A stretch of DNA of 64,000 nt from Zoroaster sp. YZ-2022 (Eukaryota > Echinodermata > Asteroidea > Forcipulatida > Zoroasteridae), in assembly GCA_029582265.1 (NCBI GenBank), contig CM055830.1, forward strand, positions 27,613,030-27,677,029. Reading direction: 5' to 3'. Both the position numbers and the translations under genes were made by a program. A model generated the notes under the pieces. The model saw only the letters and a program-made list of their open reading frames with translations, was not told the DNA's origin and searched no databases. Shown piece after piece: positions 36,482 to 47,446 of this stretch (its first letter is position 1; every line of letters starts with the position of its first letter).

Positions 36482-36902
36482 CCAAAAAAAGTCTCTGTTT
36501 TCTGGTCATAGGCCGGCTTCAAAATCGGTGCGGTGAGGCCTTTTTTTTTCTTTTCTTTTTTTTCTTTTCTTTCTTTGAAATGTGTTATTTATTTATTTAT
36601 TTATTTATTTGCCAACCAGTGAAATATGTGATACATATCATTTATACGCGTTTGTTGGAACCAGTCCAAATACACAAAGTATGGTGGCTAAGAGAGGCCT
36701 CATAGATCGGGCAATGTTCATACCTCTATGTGAAAAGATCGTTTAAAACACAGCACGGCCGAATTTCAATCGATCCAGCAAGTTTGGCTGCAATTGGACA
36801 TCATTTCAGAGCAAAAAAAGAAAGAAAAGAAAACTAAAATTGCCGACGCGCGGGTCTGAGACGACGCGCACGGATTCCAGAAACCAGAGACTTTTTTTTG
36901 CC
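36482..36902 (+). mobile_element. GACGCGCGGGTCTGAG MITE, most complete copy
   Basis: The terminal inverted repeats are visible: left AAAAAAAGTCTCTGTTTTCTGG, right CCAGAAACCAGAGACTTTTT. In order inside are CTTCAAAATCGGTGCGGTGA, a T/TTTA tract, CAACCAGTGAAATA, TATGGTGGCTAAGAGAGGCC, AAAACACAGCACGG, and GACGCGCGGGTCTGAGAC near the right end. About 420 bp, non-coding; open frames crossing it are not genes. Confidence 0.85.
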
Positions 36903-37780
36903 TAATGCACAGATGATTAACACAAATATAATCTGACATCTGTTCACAAGATATCAAGTGATTTATAACATATTTAGATCAAAAATGGACTTACAATTCA
37001 CATTATACCAATGGCGTAATAATCTGGAAAAAGCTATACCCTAATATTTTTATAAACCTATTTTACCAAAAGCGATACCCTGATATTCTCATATACTTAT
37101 TTTGTCAAAAGCGATACCCTGATATTCGGCTAAAACGTGATATATCACAGGATATGTATAGATTCATCTACCTTTTTACTAGTGGTTATGCCATACACTT
37201 AGTTCACCGGCTAAGCTAATACCTTTTGTTTCACGTGTTCACTTGTGGAAATATTTTGTCCAGAAATATGAACTGGTCACAGCCCTCTTTATGTTCAGAC
37301 AAAGGACTAACTTTTAGTTTACCACTACAGTCGCTCGTCAGAACGCACCCAGAGAGAAATAAAAACATGAACTATGCCATATTCATACCTATTTCTGGAG
37401 TTGCTATTTGCCCGGTGGACTTGTTTTGGCAATGCATCAGCACTTCCATTAATTGGGAAAAATGTGCTTTTGTGCTGACATTTTACCGATGTGTTAAATG
37501 CATTCAAAGAATTTGACCAATGAAATTAAAAACCCATTATTGGCAATGTCCTTGTATAAAAGCAATTCAATTATTCATAGTGAAGGGGTCTTCTCAGATC
37601 AAAGTAACGATGTACAAAAACGTAATTTATCGTTAAGGATTACATTGATATCAAAGTACCAGTATTTTTAAAAATTAATATTTTTGAATATCGTAGGTGT
37701 AACCGCAAGTCGGTTGAACTGAATTTGTTAACATAGCATAGAAGTTTGACAGAGCTGGTGGGTACCAGGGCAAGCACATG
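36903..37780. other. No gene recognised
   Basis: At 37040-37125 a phrase AAAAGCGATACCCTGATATT occurs twice with a weaker third copy, a short degenerate tandem repeat of about 50 bp. Confidence 0.4.
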
Positions 37781-38018
37781 GGCGGATCCAGAATATTTTT
37801 AGGGGGGGGGACTGAGAATCAAGAACGATTTTTCAGTACTACAAAAATTACAATGAAACAATCAAAGGGAGAGGAAAACAGAGCACAGTGAGGGGGAAAT
37901 ATGAGGGGGAATACCTTACCGTTTGTGTCTGATCCTGTTCTTTTTTTCTTTTTTTTAAATTTTTTTAAAAACGATTTTAGGGGGGGGGCACAGCCCCCTT
38001 AGCCCCCCTGGATCCGCC
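37781..38018. mobile_element. GGCGGATCCAG-ended MITE
   Basis: Left end GGCGGATCCAGAATATTTTT followed by a G run; right end with reverse complement GGCGGATCCAGGGGGGCTAA and a matching G run. About 238 bp, non-coding. From memory, similar GGCGGATCCAGGGGGG ends are common in invertebrate genomes. No convincing target duplication. Confidence 0.75.
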
Positions 38019-39956
38019 AATGAAGCAGTGGCATGATTTAGTAATTGTTAATGGAAAAAAATGAAAACATGTCGCATATTATTATTTATCGCCATGTGAG
38101 CCAACTGCATGGAAACGGTAAACTATAGGCCAACTCTATTATTTAGTTTTTAGATTATTAGGGTAAAGTTCTCAGTTTAGTTGATAGATTTATGTGGTGA
38201 GGGTGTTTATTCCCAGTCATTAGATGTCGACTGTGATTATGATTTGTGGTTCACAGTCGTAAGCTATACACGCAAGCTGTCAGCGTGTGTATATGCATAC
38301 TGTGTGTAAACCGATCAATTACTATTTCACATAAACCAACCTATTGATTTTTCAGCTCAGCGTTTTTGAGACAAATGTTTACGCAACTTTTGTTTTAATT
38401 TGCTAAATGTAATTTTCCTGAAATAGGGTCCCTATTTAACACAGTAATACAACTTTGTTATGTATGCGATGCGAGGTTGCATCAGTTGCACTGGTTATTA
38501 CATCATTACACTTCATTTGTGTAAAATATGTTTTAACAGTTAAGGCATCCCGTTAATAACTGATACAACTGTACATTGGTAATTAAAAAATAGCAACAAA
38601 TATAACATTGTTTAATTGTAATGTGAAACTAAGTTAGTTTTAAGCTGATTGATTATTTCATCAATTTCCCCTTAAAATAATTGTGTCGAATAACGAATAC
38701 CTTAATGCATTTGTTATTGTTTTCCCGTTGATTACTCAATATCAGATTGGTTGGTGTTTAATGTATACCTTCAAACAAAGAGAAACCATATCTGTAAGAG
38801 AAAAAACAGAGAGAAAACAATCCAAAATGTCGGCTTTTGACATTGACAAGGTTTATATTTTGTTTCTCCAAAAGAAAGTTCTTCAGTAAAATAAAATTAC
38901 GCTATTGTGAAGGTCTAAACCAACTCCATCGTTTTGTTTCCAACAACCTTTGCGAATACGTTATGTATAATATTCTCATAGTACATCCCGACATCGATTT
39001 GTTAGGAGCTAACAAAATAACTTCAAAGAGGCGCCTCTGTGATCCTGTGTTCGATCCAGTGAATGGGCGTCAATTGCAGAGTATGTGCGGACACAGGGTA
39101 TCTGACTAAAAAGGGGGTGCTCACGGGAATATAGTGGGCTAACACAAGACATGGCACGGTGAATAAACAACGGGGCTTTCTCAGGCATATTTTTTCTGAA
39201 ATCTGAAATCTTCAGCCGATTTTCATGAATCTTTGTGGGGATGTTGAGTTCAACAAGATGAGGTTATACACATTCCCATTGGTGACCTTTAGTGAGGTAA
39301 TATACAATTCTGGCTACATCCACACATTCAAATGAACCACACCTGTAGGCCTAATCTAGGTGATTTCTTCTGCTATTGATAACATTAACATTCAAACAAA
39401 TGGTGAGTACCCCAACAAAATCAAAATACTTTCGCATGGACATAATTGTAAGAAAATTACACTTAATTTGTTTTCAACACTTCTTGTAATTTAGACACGT
39501 TTCCATGCGTTGACATCAAAAGCACGTTTTAAGAAGGACGACCCACAAAATATAATAACCTATTTTTGAACACTTTTATAATGTCCATACCTATTGAACA
39601 ATAACTCCTAATTTGGTTTCAGCACTTGTGTAAAACTACAAATCGAAAAGTTGCATAAGCTGTATGTCAGCACTGAGCAGTATAGTTGCTTATTCAGTTT
39701 ATAGAATAAATATGTCTGTAATCAACCATGCAAGTTAAAACCACACAGCTGTGGGTAAACATTCACAACAGCTTGTTTATAAATTATAATAATGTATAAT
39801 ATACCACTACCATAAATAGGTTAAACGGTATTTATCAAATTGATTTGCATATCAATTTACAATGACCATCATAATGTTCTGAAGCGACATTGTTTAATGC
39901 ACATGTTGAACACAACGGGAAAGAGACAGTTATCGTGATATGGACTTTTGAATATT
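38019..39956. other. No gene recognised
   Basis: A B-box-like TGTGTTCGATCC at about 39046 has no A box at proper spacing. Short frames (38683-39109) have no motif. Confidence 0.3.
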
Positions 39957-39961
39957 ATAGA

Positions 39962-40024
39962 CCTATTTGAGTTCATTGTTCACAGTCCACATGAATTTTG
40001 ATTAATAAATAATAATATAAACAA
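39962..40024. repeat. 63-bp direct repeat, left copy
   Basis: It shares CATTGTTCACAGTCC and GAATTTTGATTAATAAA with 40519-40582 in the same orientation. The pair brackets the SINE at 40126 but is too long and too far out to be its target duplication. Confidence 0.7.
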
Positions 40025-40125
40025 ACGTAGGCCTCAGTCATTTGATAATTAAGATAGGTCTACACCCAGTAAGTCTTTAAAATAATTCCTTACTTTGATA
40101 TAATCTGGTAATTACCTATATATGA

Positions 40126-40463
40126 GGTGTCGTGGCCGAGCGGTCTAGCTTACCGGATTCAAGTTCTGGTGTTAGCAACATAATGTGGGTTCGAATCACG
40201 GCCGTGACACTTGTGTCCTTGAGCAAGACACTTAATCATAATTGCTTCTCTCCACCCAGGGGTTAAATGGGTACCTGTGAAGGCAGAGTTGGTTTGCTCT
40301 ATATGCGCTAGAAATGGCAGCAATTGAGCTGTATACTCCCCAGGGAGCTGAGATGGTTTCAGGAATGATTTATGAGCCTTATGAGCCTTATGAGCAGGGA
40401 TAATAATATAATGCGCCTTGAGCACCACTTAGTTGGTGGATACGTGCGCTATATAAATCCACA

Positions 40464-40511
<48 letters not shown>
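40126..40511 (+). mobile_element. tRNA-derived SINE, full length, young (copy 2)
   Basis: Same architecture as the copy at 496: tRNA-like head with intact A and B boxes, tandem ATGAGCCTT in the body, and 3' tail GCGCCTTGAGCACCACTTAG with TTGGTGGATA and a longer ATT run. I count three substitutions relative to copy 1 outside the tail. The longer ATT tail shows tail-length variation. Confidence 0.9.
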
Positions 40512-40513
<2 letters not shown>

Positions 40514-40518
40514 TGTAC

Positions 40519-40582
40519 CCTATTTGATTTCATTGTTCACAGTCCGAATGAATTTTGATTAATAAACAATAATATACAAATA
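40519..40582. repeat. 63-bp direct repeat, right copy
   Basis: Partner of 39962-40024, beginning a few bases after the SINE tail. The 557-bp offset is mostly the SINE plus 100 bp of left flank. Confidence 0.7.
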
Positions 40583-41320
40583 AATAAATAAACAATATAC
40601 ACACATATGTTCCGACATAAATCAGAGTTTATGATTTAAGAAAAAAAAATTCTTAACTTGAACCATAAGGACTTTTAGAAAATATTATAATTAATATATA
40701 GGCCTACCTAGTATTGCACACTCCCTTTAAATTTCTATACATATATTACTATTTTTGTGTGTAAGTCAGACATTAAGGAGAGTTTTTTTTTTTTAGAAAT
40801 AAACTTTGTTTCTAATATGTATTCAATTAACCATTGTTTGTGCCCATCTTTACCCGAGAAATGAAACGAATATTGTTTAATATCATTGGTCAACAATTTT
40901 TTTAAAGTTGTCTGCTTCGGAGATAAAATGTGCTATTTATTATGGATTTTGATGTGCTGAATTCAAATATGACAATTAAAATTGCTGATTGGCTACTGTT
41001 TCCAAGATATTTAAGTTTTTACATTTTACGTACTATGTATATGGTGTACATAGCAGATTTTTAATCATGAATTACCGTATCATACGCTATTCCCATACGT
41101 GTACACATGTACATGTAGATCTTGAAAACTAGAGCCAATCAAAAATTTTAAGCATCATTTCCATTCTCAGTGACCCATAATTAGTCAAGTTTGACTTCAT
41201 TTGTTTCGGAAGCATTTTGGCTGTAGACCAGTGAATTTAGAAGATTCAATTCCTACGGATAACTTAAATGTTAGAGTTTATACCTAAAATAATGTTCTCT
41301 GAGTTTATAATCTGAAATCG
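40583..41320. other. No feature seen
   Basis: AT-rich sequence with no motif or repeat link found. Confidence 0.35.
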
Positions 41321-41548
41321 CCTGGAACTTTTATATATAATTCAAAAAGCAATTATCATGATAACTCAGCGATCAATCTTTACTCAGGCACGCGCTATAT
41401 GCTCATCTCGATAAGGAAACATTCCATGCACCAAATGTATTGGGAGCAATTTACGTTGAATTATTCCATGTTTTTAGTATTAAGTTGACATAACATTCCA
41501 ATTTACACCGTGTGGATCTTTCAAGCTTCCAAGGGTTTACTTAGAGTT

Positions 41549-41700
41549 CCATGGCCGAGCGGTAAGGTGAATCGGACAATGTTTATCTGACGGCTGAATA
41601 GTTAAAATAAAGGTTCGAATCTAGGTTGCAACCATGGTGCATGTGTCCTTGAGTACCATAAATACTTCTCTCCACCCAGGAATAAATGGATACCAGTGTG
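41549..41700 (+). mobile_element. tRNA-SINE head within segment A
   Basis: TTCCATGGCCGAGCGGTAAG, B box GGTTCGAATCTAGG and TGTGTCCTTGAG, followed by CTTCTCTCCACCCAGG and AAATGGATACC. Diverged from the young family, without its ATT-ended tail. Present again, inverted, at about 41900-42010. Confidence 0.75.
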
Positions 41701-41899
41701 GGCAGATATTATATACACCCATCACAACTTCTAATGTTTTTAAAAATATCTCAACAAGTATTGCATGAATTTTAAAAATTCAAAAAGCAAATGACAGAAT
41801 GACATGTTCTACACAGCTCGTAATGAAATGGTTGAAATTCAATCATGCATGCACAATTGACAGTGATTTGAATGAAAATTCAGCTGAAAAAAAGTTGCA

Positions 41900-42013
41900 G
41901 TACTCAAGGACACAGGCACCATGGTTGCAACCTAGATTCGAACCTTTATTTTAACTATTCAGCCGTCAGATAAACATTGTCCGATTCACCTTACCGCTCG
42001 GCCATGGAACTCC
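41900..42013 (-). mobile_element. tRNA-SINE head within segment A' (inverted copy)
   Basis: Same head in reverse (GATTCGAACC for the B box, CCGCTCGGCCATGG for the A box). It ends at the A' junction near CTCAAGGACA, so it lacks the part after that step. Confidence 0.75.
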
Positions 42014-42566
42014 AAGTAAACCCTTGGAAGCTTGAAAGATCCACACGGTGTAAATTGGAATGTTATGTCAACTTAATACTAAAAACATGGAATAATTCAA
42101 CGTAAATTGCTCCCAATACATTTGGTGCATGGAATGTTTCCTTATCGAGATGAGCATAGCGCGTGCCTGAGTTAAGATCGATCGCTGAGTTATCATGATA
42201 ATTGCTTTTTGCATTATATATAAAAGTTCCAGGCATGTTGCATGTTGCTCTTTGAATATTGTTTTCTTATTATGAAACAGCCATCAATACCATTGTTATT
42301 GATGCATGAGTTCTTACAGAAAACTACATGTGTAACATGCCCTTGAAGCAATGCTTTGTACTGCAACTTTTTTTTTCAGCTGAATATTCATTCAAATCAC
42401 TGTCAATTGTGCATGCATGATTTAATTTTAACCATTTCATTACGAGCTGTGTAGAACATGTCATTCTGTCATTTGCTTTTTGAATTTTTAAAATTCATGC
42501 AAAGCTTGTTGAGATATTCTTTAAACATATTAGGGGGAACTTAGAAGTTGTGATGGGTGTATATTG

Positions 42567-43213
42567 TTTATTATTATTATTTTTTTAAAGAAAGTAGCCT
42601 GGTACGGTCATGTACTTCCATCATTGAAGCAGGACGTCATGTTGACGTCAACATGAATAGGCGTGGCCAACGATAGGCGTATTCTGCGATTGTAATTAGA
42701 CATTATTTTTAAAAGAAAAAAAAGTTGCAATTCGCCACTGGGCCGTACTTTTGTTTTCGATGTCGCAGTGCAATGTACTTGCACGTGTTGGGTTTCTTAA
42801 TTTATTGTGCCAGAACGACCATTTGCTAAGCCACAATCCTACAATGTAAGAAACGATGATACCTCAGTCGTTTGTAGCTTAAAGGATTTCACGCTGGTAG
42901 CATTTTAGTCTTGCAATATGGTCCGGGAGATACCCAAGTAAAGATTTTGAGCCAATTTAAATGAAATGAAAATATTCTGCACCGATACAAACGCATATAT
43001 AGGTCTGAAACATGTAACTTTACAGCAAATGCAGGCCAACTCTATTTCCAACATGTGCTGTTTTATCATTTTACATAACTTGTGTGTTAAACCCTCTATG
43101 GTTAAACTGATTTACACAATTTCTGTAAACGCTTAATAATGAAACTACGTTTCCATATTTCTTTGTTTTATCCATTCTTTTTCTCTTTTTTGGCCCACAA
43201 AGAATACAGCCAA
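42567..43213. other. No gene; 18-bp palindrome at 42635
   Basis: CATGTTGACGTCAACATG at about 42635-42652 is a perfect palindrome with a GACGTC core. No other feature was recognised. Confidence 0.4.
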
Positions 43214-43384
43214 ACAAATAATAGTAATAATAATACAGAAGATTTATAATGCGCACATTACATATCCACCAAGAAGTGCTCAAGGCGCTTTACAGTAAAC
43301 AAGAAATCATCCAATAGCATAACAATACAATAGCAAATGCAATATAATTCTAAACAAAAATTCAAAAAAATGCGTAAATGAATG
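43214..43384 (-). mobile_element. LINE 3' untranslated end with ATT tail
   Basis: Downstream (on the minus strand) of the reverse-transcriptase remnant. It reads GCGCCTTGAGCAC (43276-43288), TTGGTGGATATG (43261-43272), TGCGCATTATAAATC (43241-43255), then ATT repeats (about 43218-43234). These blocks match, in order and spacing, the 3' tail of the young SINEs at 496 and 40126. Confidence 0.8.
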
Positions 43385-43627
43385 TTAGTAGTCCTTATAG
43401 GCAATACAAATAAGATGAGTTTTTAAGTTTTTCTTGAAGGAGTCAACAGATTGAGGTTCACGAATGTAGAGAGGTATATCATTCCAAAGGCGTGGAGCCA
43501 CAACTTCGAAAGATCTGTCACCCCAAGAATGTTTTGACTTGTGTTCAGCCAGCAAAAATTTTGCACTGGAACGTAACTTGCGATAGGGGGCATAACATTT
43601 CAGATATATATAATGGTGCACAATCAT
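43385..43627 (-). pseudogene. LINE (CR1/L2-like) reverse-transcriptase polyprotein, C-terminal end
   Basis: About 80 codons ending at a natural stop. The sequence LRSSAKFLLAEHKSKHSWGD followed by RSFEVVAPRLWNDIP and SVDSFKKNLKTHL is the classic C-terminal signature of non-LTR retrotransposon polyproteins (LRS...LL, then G-x-R-x-F-x-x-x-AP-x-LWN-x-hP, then S-h-x-x-FK-x-x-LKTHL). The YxDD catalytic domain and endonuclease are missing: it is a 5'-truncated insertion, as is usual for LINEs. Upstream of the ATG the frame reaches a stop within a few codons, so nothing more of the polyprotein survives. Its own 3' end is at 43214. CR1/L2-type affiliation is inferred from the C-terminal pattern; subclade uncertain. 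Confidence 0.85.
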
Positions 43628-43703
43628 TCAAATACACAGATAATACTACAAACAATAACGTGAACTCATCGTGTATTTACACCCAGTTAATAGGCATTTT
43701 ACG

Positions 43704-44230
43704 GAGCCCCTAAAGGGACAGGTAAAGAAAAAAAGAAATGTATTTCGTTTCCTCGAAATATTATTTCGTTCAAACGACATATAGTATTTCGAGGGAACGA
43801 AATCATTTCGTTACCACGAATTAATATTTCGCTACCTCAAAATAATTTAGCTGGTACGTAGTACTTGATATGCCATTTGATTTATCGGGATATGCATACT
43901 GTTTAGTGTGGCCTTTCCAAGGTTGCTCTAATACTGAGAGCATATTATTTCGAGGTAATAGTCGTGGTACCGAAATGATTTCGAGGGAATGAAATGATTT
44001 CGAGGGAATGAAATGATTTCGTTACCTCGAAATACTTTATTTCATTCCTTCGAAATACTATATTTCGTTGACGAAATGATTTCGAGGGAACGAAATACTA
44101 TTTCGAGGTAACAAAATGATTTCGAGAGAACAAAACAATACTTCGAGGGAATGAAATGTTATTTCGAAGGACAACATACATTTCTTTTTTTTACCTGTCC
44201 CATATTTTCTTTACCTGTCCCTTTGGGAGC
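43704..44230. mobile_element. GGGACAGGTAAAG MITE with ATTTCG/CGAAAT palindromic core
   Basis: The left end GAGCCCCTAAAGGGACAGGT and the reverse complement of the right end (GCTCCCAAAGGGACAGGT) are inverted repeats, continuing AAAGAAAAAAAGAAATGTA; the right end has the GGGACAGGTAAAG module twice. The core is a dense mixture of CGAAATGATTTCGAGGGAA and TATTTCGTTACCTCGAAA motifs in both orientations. TACG occurs immediately outside both ends (43700-43703 and 44231-44234), a possible 4-bp target duplication. No coding capacity. Confidence 0.85.
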
Positions 44231-44239
44231 TACGTACCA

Positions 44240-45130
44240 TTTTGTACTGTTGTGCTAATATAATACTGCACAGATAATACTGGAAACAATACTGTCAACT
44301 TATGTATTTACGTGGACCCTATGTGGGTCACAAGGGTCCAGTTTTCTCGTGGGTCGAGCTGTCCGTGTCGAGTTGTCATAACCCTGTGACAAGCGGTAAT
44401 AAGACAACTCGACCCACGAGACAACTCCACCCTTGTGACAACTCGACAATATCCCAGCACTGTGTATTAACACAATCCCAACACTGTAAATTATAGTGTA
44501 ATTTAAATACGTATTCCACTTTGAATAGGCAGTATGGTATGATTTACTGGATAGTTTGAGCTTGTGAAAGTGTATCTAAGTAGTCATGGTTGTACAAATC
44601 GGTGATTTTTGGAGACAACACATATACTTTGTACACGGGAGAGTGTATGTGAGAAATTGAACCGACGCAAATATAACATATAACATTACATGCAAACGTT
44701 AATTCAACGTTACATGCAATAATTGCCCAATTCCCTAATCACCTCCAGATCATTTCAAATTATGTGTTCCCTAATTCTAGGTACAGACTTCTGTCCTCGC
44801 TATCCACATTTATTAGTATTGTTACAATTATTCTTATTATTATTACTATTATTCTTATTCTTACTATTATTATTTCACGGTAGCACAGCATATCAATATA
44901 CATGTAGCCGAAATCCCTATGTTCGTTTTCATCGAACACTTCCTTGCAATGTGTACTAGTGTAACAATATCTACACAAAATACACTGCAAACAATACTGT
45001 CACCCCAAGTATTTCTTTCTTAAATAAACCAACCAATATATTACACCCAAATTATTGCCATATTGTGCTAATATTTGTACAACTAATACTGCAAACAGTA
45101 ATGTCAACTTATCATTTATTTACAGTACTC
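44240..45130. repeat. Degenerate repeats around AATACTGCAAACAATACTGTCA
   Basis: Phrases like GATAATACTGGAAACAATAC and CTGTCAACTTATGTATTTAC occur at about 44272, 44980 and 45080. A related ACAGATAATACTACAAACAA occurs at about 43640 on the other side of the MITE at 43704. They look like diverged copies of one 60-70 bp unit. A short ATT-rich tract (44814-44872) lies between. Confidence 0.5.
44316..44452. repeat. Imperfect inverted repeat with TCGTGGGTCGAG arms
   Basis: GTCACAAGGGTCCAGTTTTC and TCGTGGGTCGAGCTGTC at the left are mirrored by GACAACTCGACCCACGAGAC and AACTCCACCCTTGTGAC at the right. Arms of about 40 bp enclose a centre that also contains TCGAGTTGTC. Confidence 0.7.
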
Positions 45131-45999
45131 ATGTCACACATCTCAACAACATCTATCATATTCTTAGTATCTACATTTTTAGTCTATATCAATGGGTGAC
45201 TTTGAAACAGTAGGCAGCAGCAGACTTAGCTGCTAATTTTTCCCATTGCTCATTTACTTCTTAGCACATTACATTTCGAACAATAACAAACATCAGTCTC
45301 CTGTCACCTACTGTCCCACCTACTGTCGATCGGGTCTTGCCTAAAATTACGTTTGGACGAGTTAGTTCTACTTGGACGCCTAAGTAACACACAATGCAAC
45401 TTGTGTTACAATAACTACAATTAATGCGCATTTTCAGCTTATTTCAATATATCATAACTTTCTTAACACTAAACAAAGAACTTGGGACATCAGTGCCCAA
45501 TATTATCAATACATCCAAAACCCATGGCAACGTTTTCATCAAAAGCTTAACCTCAAGTTTATATTGTCACTGTGCCATGTGGGTATATATACATCAACAA
45601 CACTGAGACCTCAGGGTAGATGTGGGATGCGCAGGGTTAGCTAACACCAATGCACAGTAGGCCTACATCTTTATCGGCTCCTGATAAGGGCTCTTATTGA
45701 GACGACAGGTTCCAATCAGAATACAAGACTGTGACTCTTTTTGCTGTCTTCCCCCATTTTGTTTTTAATGTGGGTCACCCCTGATAGGACACGTTGGATC
45801 CGCTCATGATAGTTGTATTCCGCATGCTATAGTCAATAGTGACCCAGATATGTACCACATGCAGGGGTAGAATACATTGAAATGTATTGAAACTCATCTG
45901 GTTTTTATTTTATTTTTTGTAGGCCTAATTGTTTTCAAATAAAAAAACGAGACAGTACTCAAACTAGGCAACTCGTCCACCTCCGCTGGTACGAATGCA
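45131..45999. other. No gene recognised
   Basis: Short frames only (45424-45606 plus). No recognisable repeats. Confidence 0.3.
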
Positions 46000-46330
46000 A
46001 ATCTTCCAATTAGGAGTGTTAGTAGATGAGTAGTCCGAATGTGGGTTCGAATCCTAGCCATGCCAGTTGCTGCACTAACACTTGAGTCTTTGAGCAAGAC
46101 ACTTAACCGTAAATTGCTTCTCTTTGCCAATGTAGACCGTTGAGGGCAGAGATGGTAATTGTGTTTTATTAGCTCATGAGCGCCTGACAGGCTACCGGGG
46201 CTGTTCACAGAAAGTTGAGAATGATCGAGGAATAATTTAATTTAAGGCTGCCCGATGACAGGGATAACAAGAATGAAAGGCGCCTTGATCATCCGGATGG
46301 GTTGCACTATTAAACGCCTACACTGTAATA
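46000..46330 (+). mobile_element. Diverged tRNA-SINE
   Basis: The head is damaged upstream but AATGTGGGTTCGAATCCTAG is clear, followed by TTGAGTCTTTGAGCAAGACA, CTTAACCGTAAATTGCTTCTC and GGCAGAGATGG. A relic of the GCGCCTTGA tail step is at about 46279. No ATT tail. The open frame on the minus strand here is not a gene. Confidence 0.7.
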
Positions 46331-46886
46331 CAAATACATATGTTGTTGTTGTATTCCACCGAAGTGTATTCGACCCCAGCCTAATCCTATATAGTAACAT
46401 CAAATATTACCGCTGGAATGCAGATTAAAAAGGCAATGCGTTTCAGTTTAGTTTGATTGTTAGTCGATCCGTTGTCTAGTTTGAAGGACATGACTTAATT
46501 AAAAATCCCTTATTAATGAACGACGGATACGTAATATGTCATAGCACATAGCACATGATTGAGGAGAGATCAAATTTTATCTAACACTGACTGATGAGTG
46601 TTTATGGTAATACGCTGGAGACATTGTAACTTGGTTTCATTCCATGCCTTGGGTTGTATTGTTTATATGCAGAATAATCCATGGAAATGATAGATTACAC
46701 TCCAATATTGTAAACCTGTTTTATGAGCGATAGTATTTCAGTTGCACCACTCTAATAATTAACATACGAATGCCAATTTAAGCATACCCCCCCCCAAAAA
46801 AAATAAATAAATAAAATGTGGGTACATGGTCAACATTCAGCAAATTGCTTTACCGACGAAGAACTACCCATAGAATTTGAGAGAAC
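46331..46886. other. No feature seen
   Basis: AT-rich sequence; short C and A runs at 46788-46815. Confidence 0.35.
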
Positions 46887-46898
46887 TAGCTATAGTAA

Positions 46899-47154
46899 GG
46901 TAAAACTTGTAGCTTTGCATGGTGAGGATGATAAGTAAGACTAATTGCGGTGACACCATGTGGAATCTCAATTGAGTAGTAATTAGTTCTGAAAAGAACT
47001 GGAGGTACAACTCGACGTTTCGATCAGTATGCTCTTTCTCCTGAGGACGATCAGAGCATACTGATCGAAACGTCGAGTTGTACCTCCAGTTCTTTTCAGA
47101 ACTAATTACTACTCAATTGAGATTCCACATGGTGTCACCGCAATTAGTCTTACT
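46899..47154. mobile_element. Foldback element with 100-bp arms and 12-bp target duplication
   Basis: Arms 46932-47035 and 47051-47154 are almost perfectly complementary, around a 15-bp centre TTCTCCTGAGGACG. Each arm runs TAAGACTAATTGCGGTGACA, CCATGTGGAATCTCAATTGA, then ACTCGACGTTTCGATCAG. A further 33 bp with GTAGCTTTGCATGGTG lies only on the left. TAGCTATAGTAA directly flanks both ends (46887-46898 and 47155-47166), a 12-bp target duplication. Long arms plus 9-12 bp duplications are typical of Mutator-like and foldback elements (inference). No coding capacity. Confidence 0.88.
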
Positions 47155-47446
47155 TAGCTATAGTAAAATAAAATGCAAATGAAAATTTAGCCATCTCAAG
47201 TCACAATGCTTACTAATTAGTGAGATTAGTGAACAGCATTGTATTTTCTTAAATGAGCTCAAATCTCAAAGACCAGTGAACAACGGGTATTTCTATATGC
47301 TATTGGGAGGCTGTTCATCTGCTCAGGGGTCACTTGTTTTACATCAGTACGAAACCGTCAATAGCCAAACTAATGGAATAGCCTATAAAGGAAGCGTGTT
47401 TTAATTACTCGTGTTAATTGCGCCGTTCCAAGTTTTCAGAGTCTAT

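Larger units (their letters stand above)
41321..42566. mobile_element. Interleaved long inverted repeats A-B-A'-B'
   Basis: Segment A (41321-41655) is repeated in inverted orientation as A' (41900-42233) with few differences; the starts and ends AACTTTTATATATAAT and CCTTGAGTAC mirror each other. Segment B (about 41708-41902, with CATGCATGCACAATTGACAG) is repeated inverted as B' (42356-42566). The order is A, B, A', a 120-bp unique spacer, B', so the two inverted pairs overlap rather than nest. A contains a tRNA-SINE head. No transposase frame is present. Confidence 0.85.

Noticed and set aside
39030..39070. tRNA-like B box TGTGTTCGATCC
   Set aside because: No A box and no cloverleaf folding visible.
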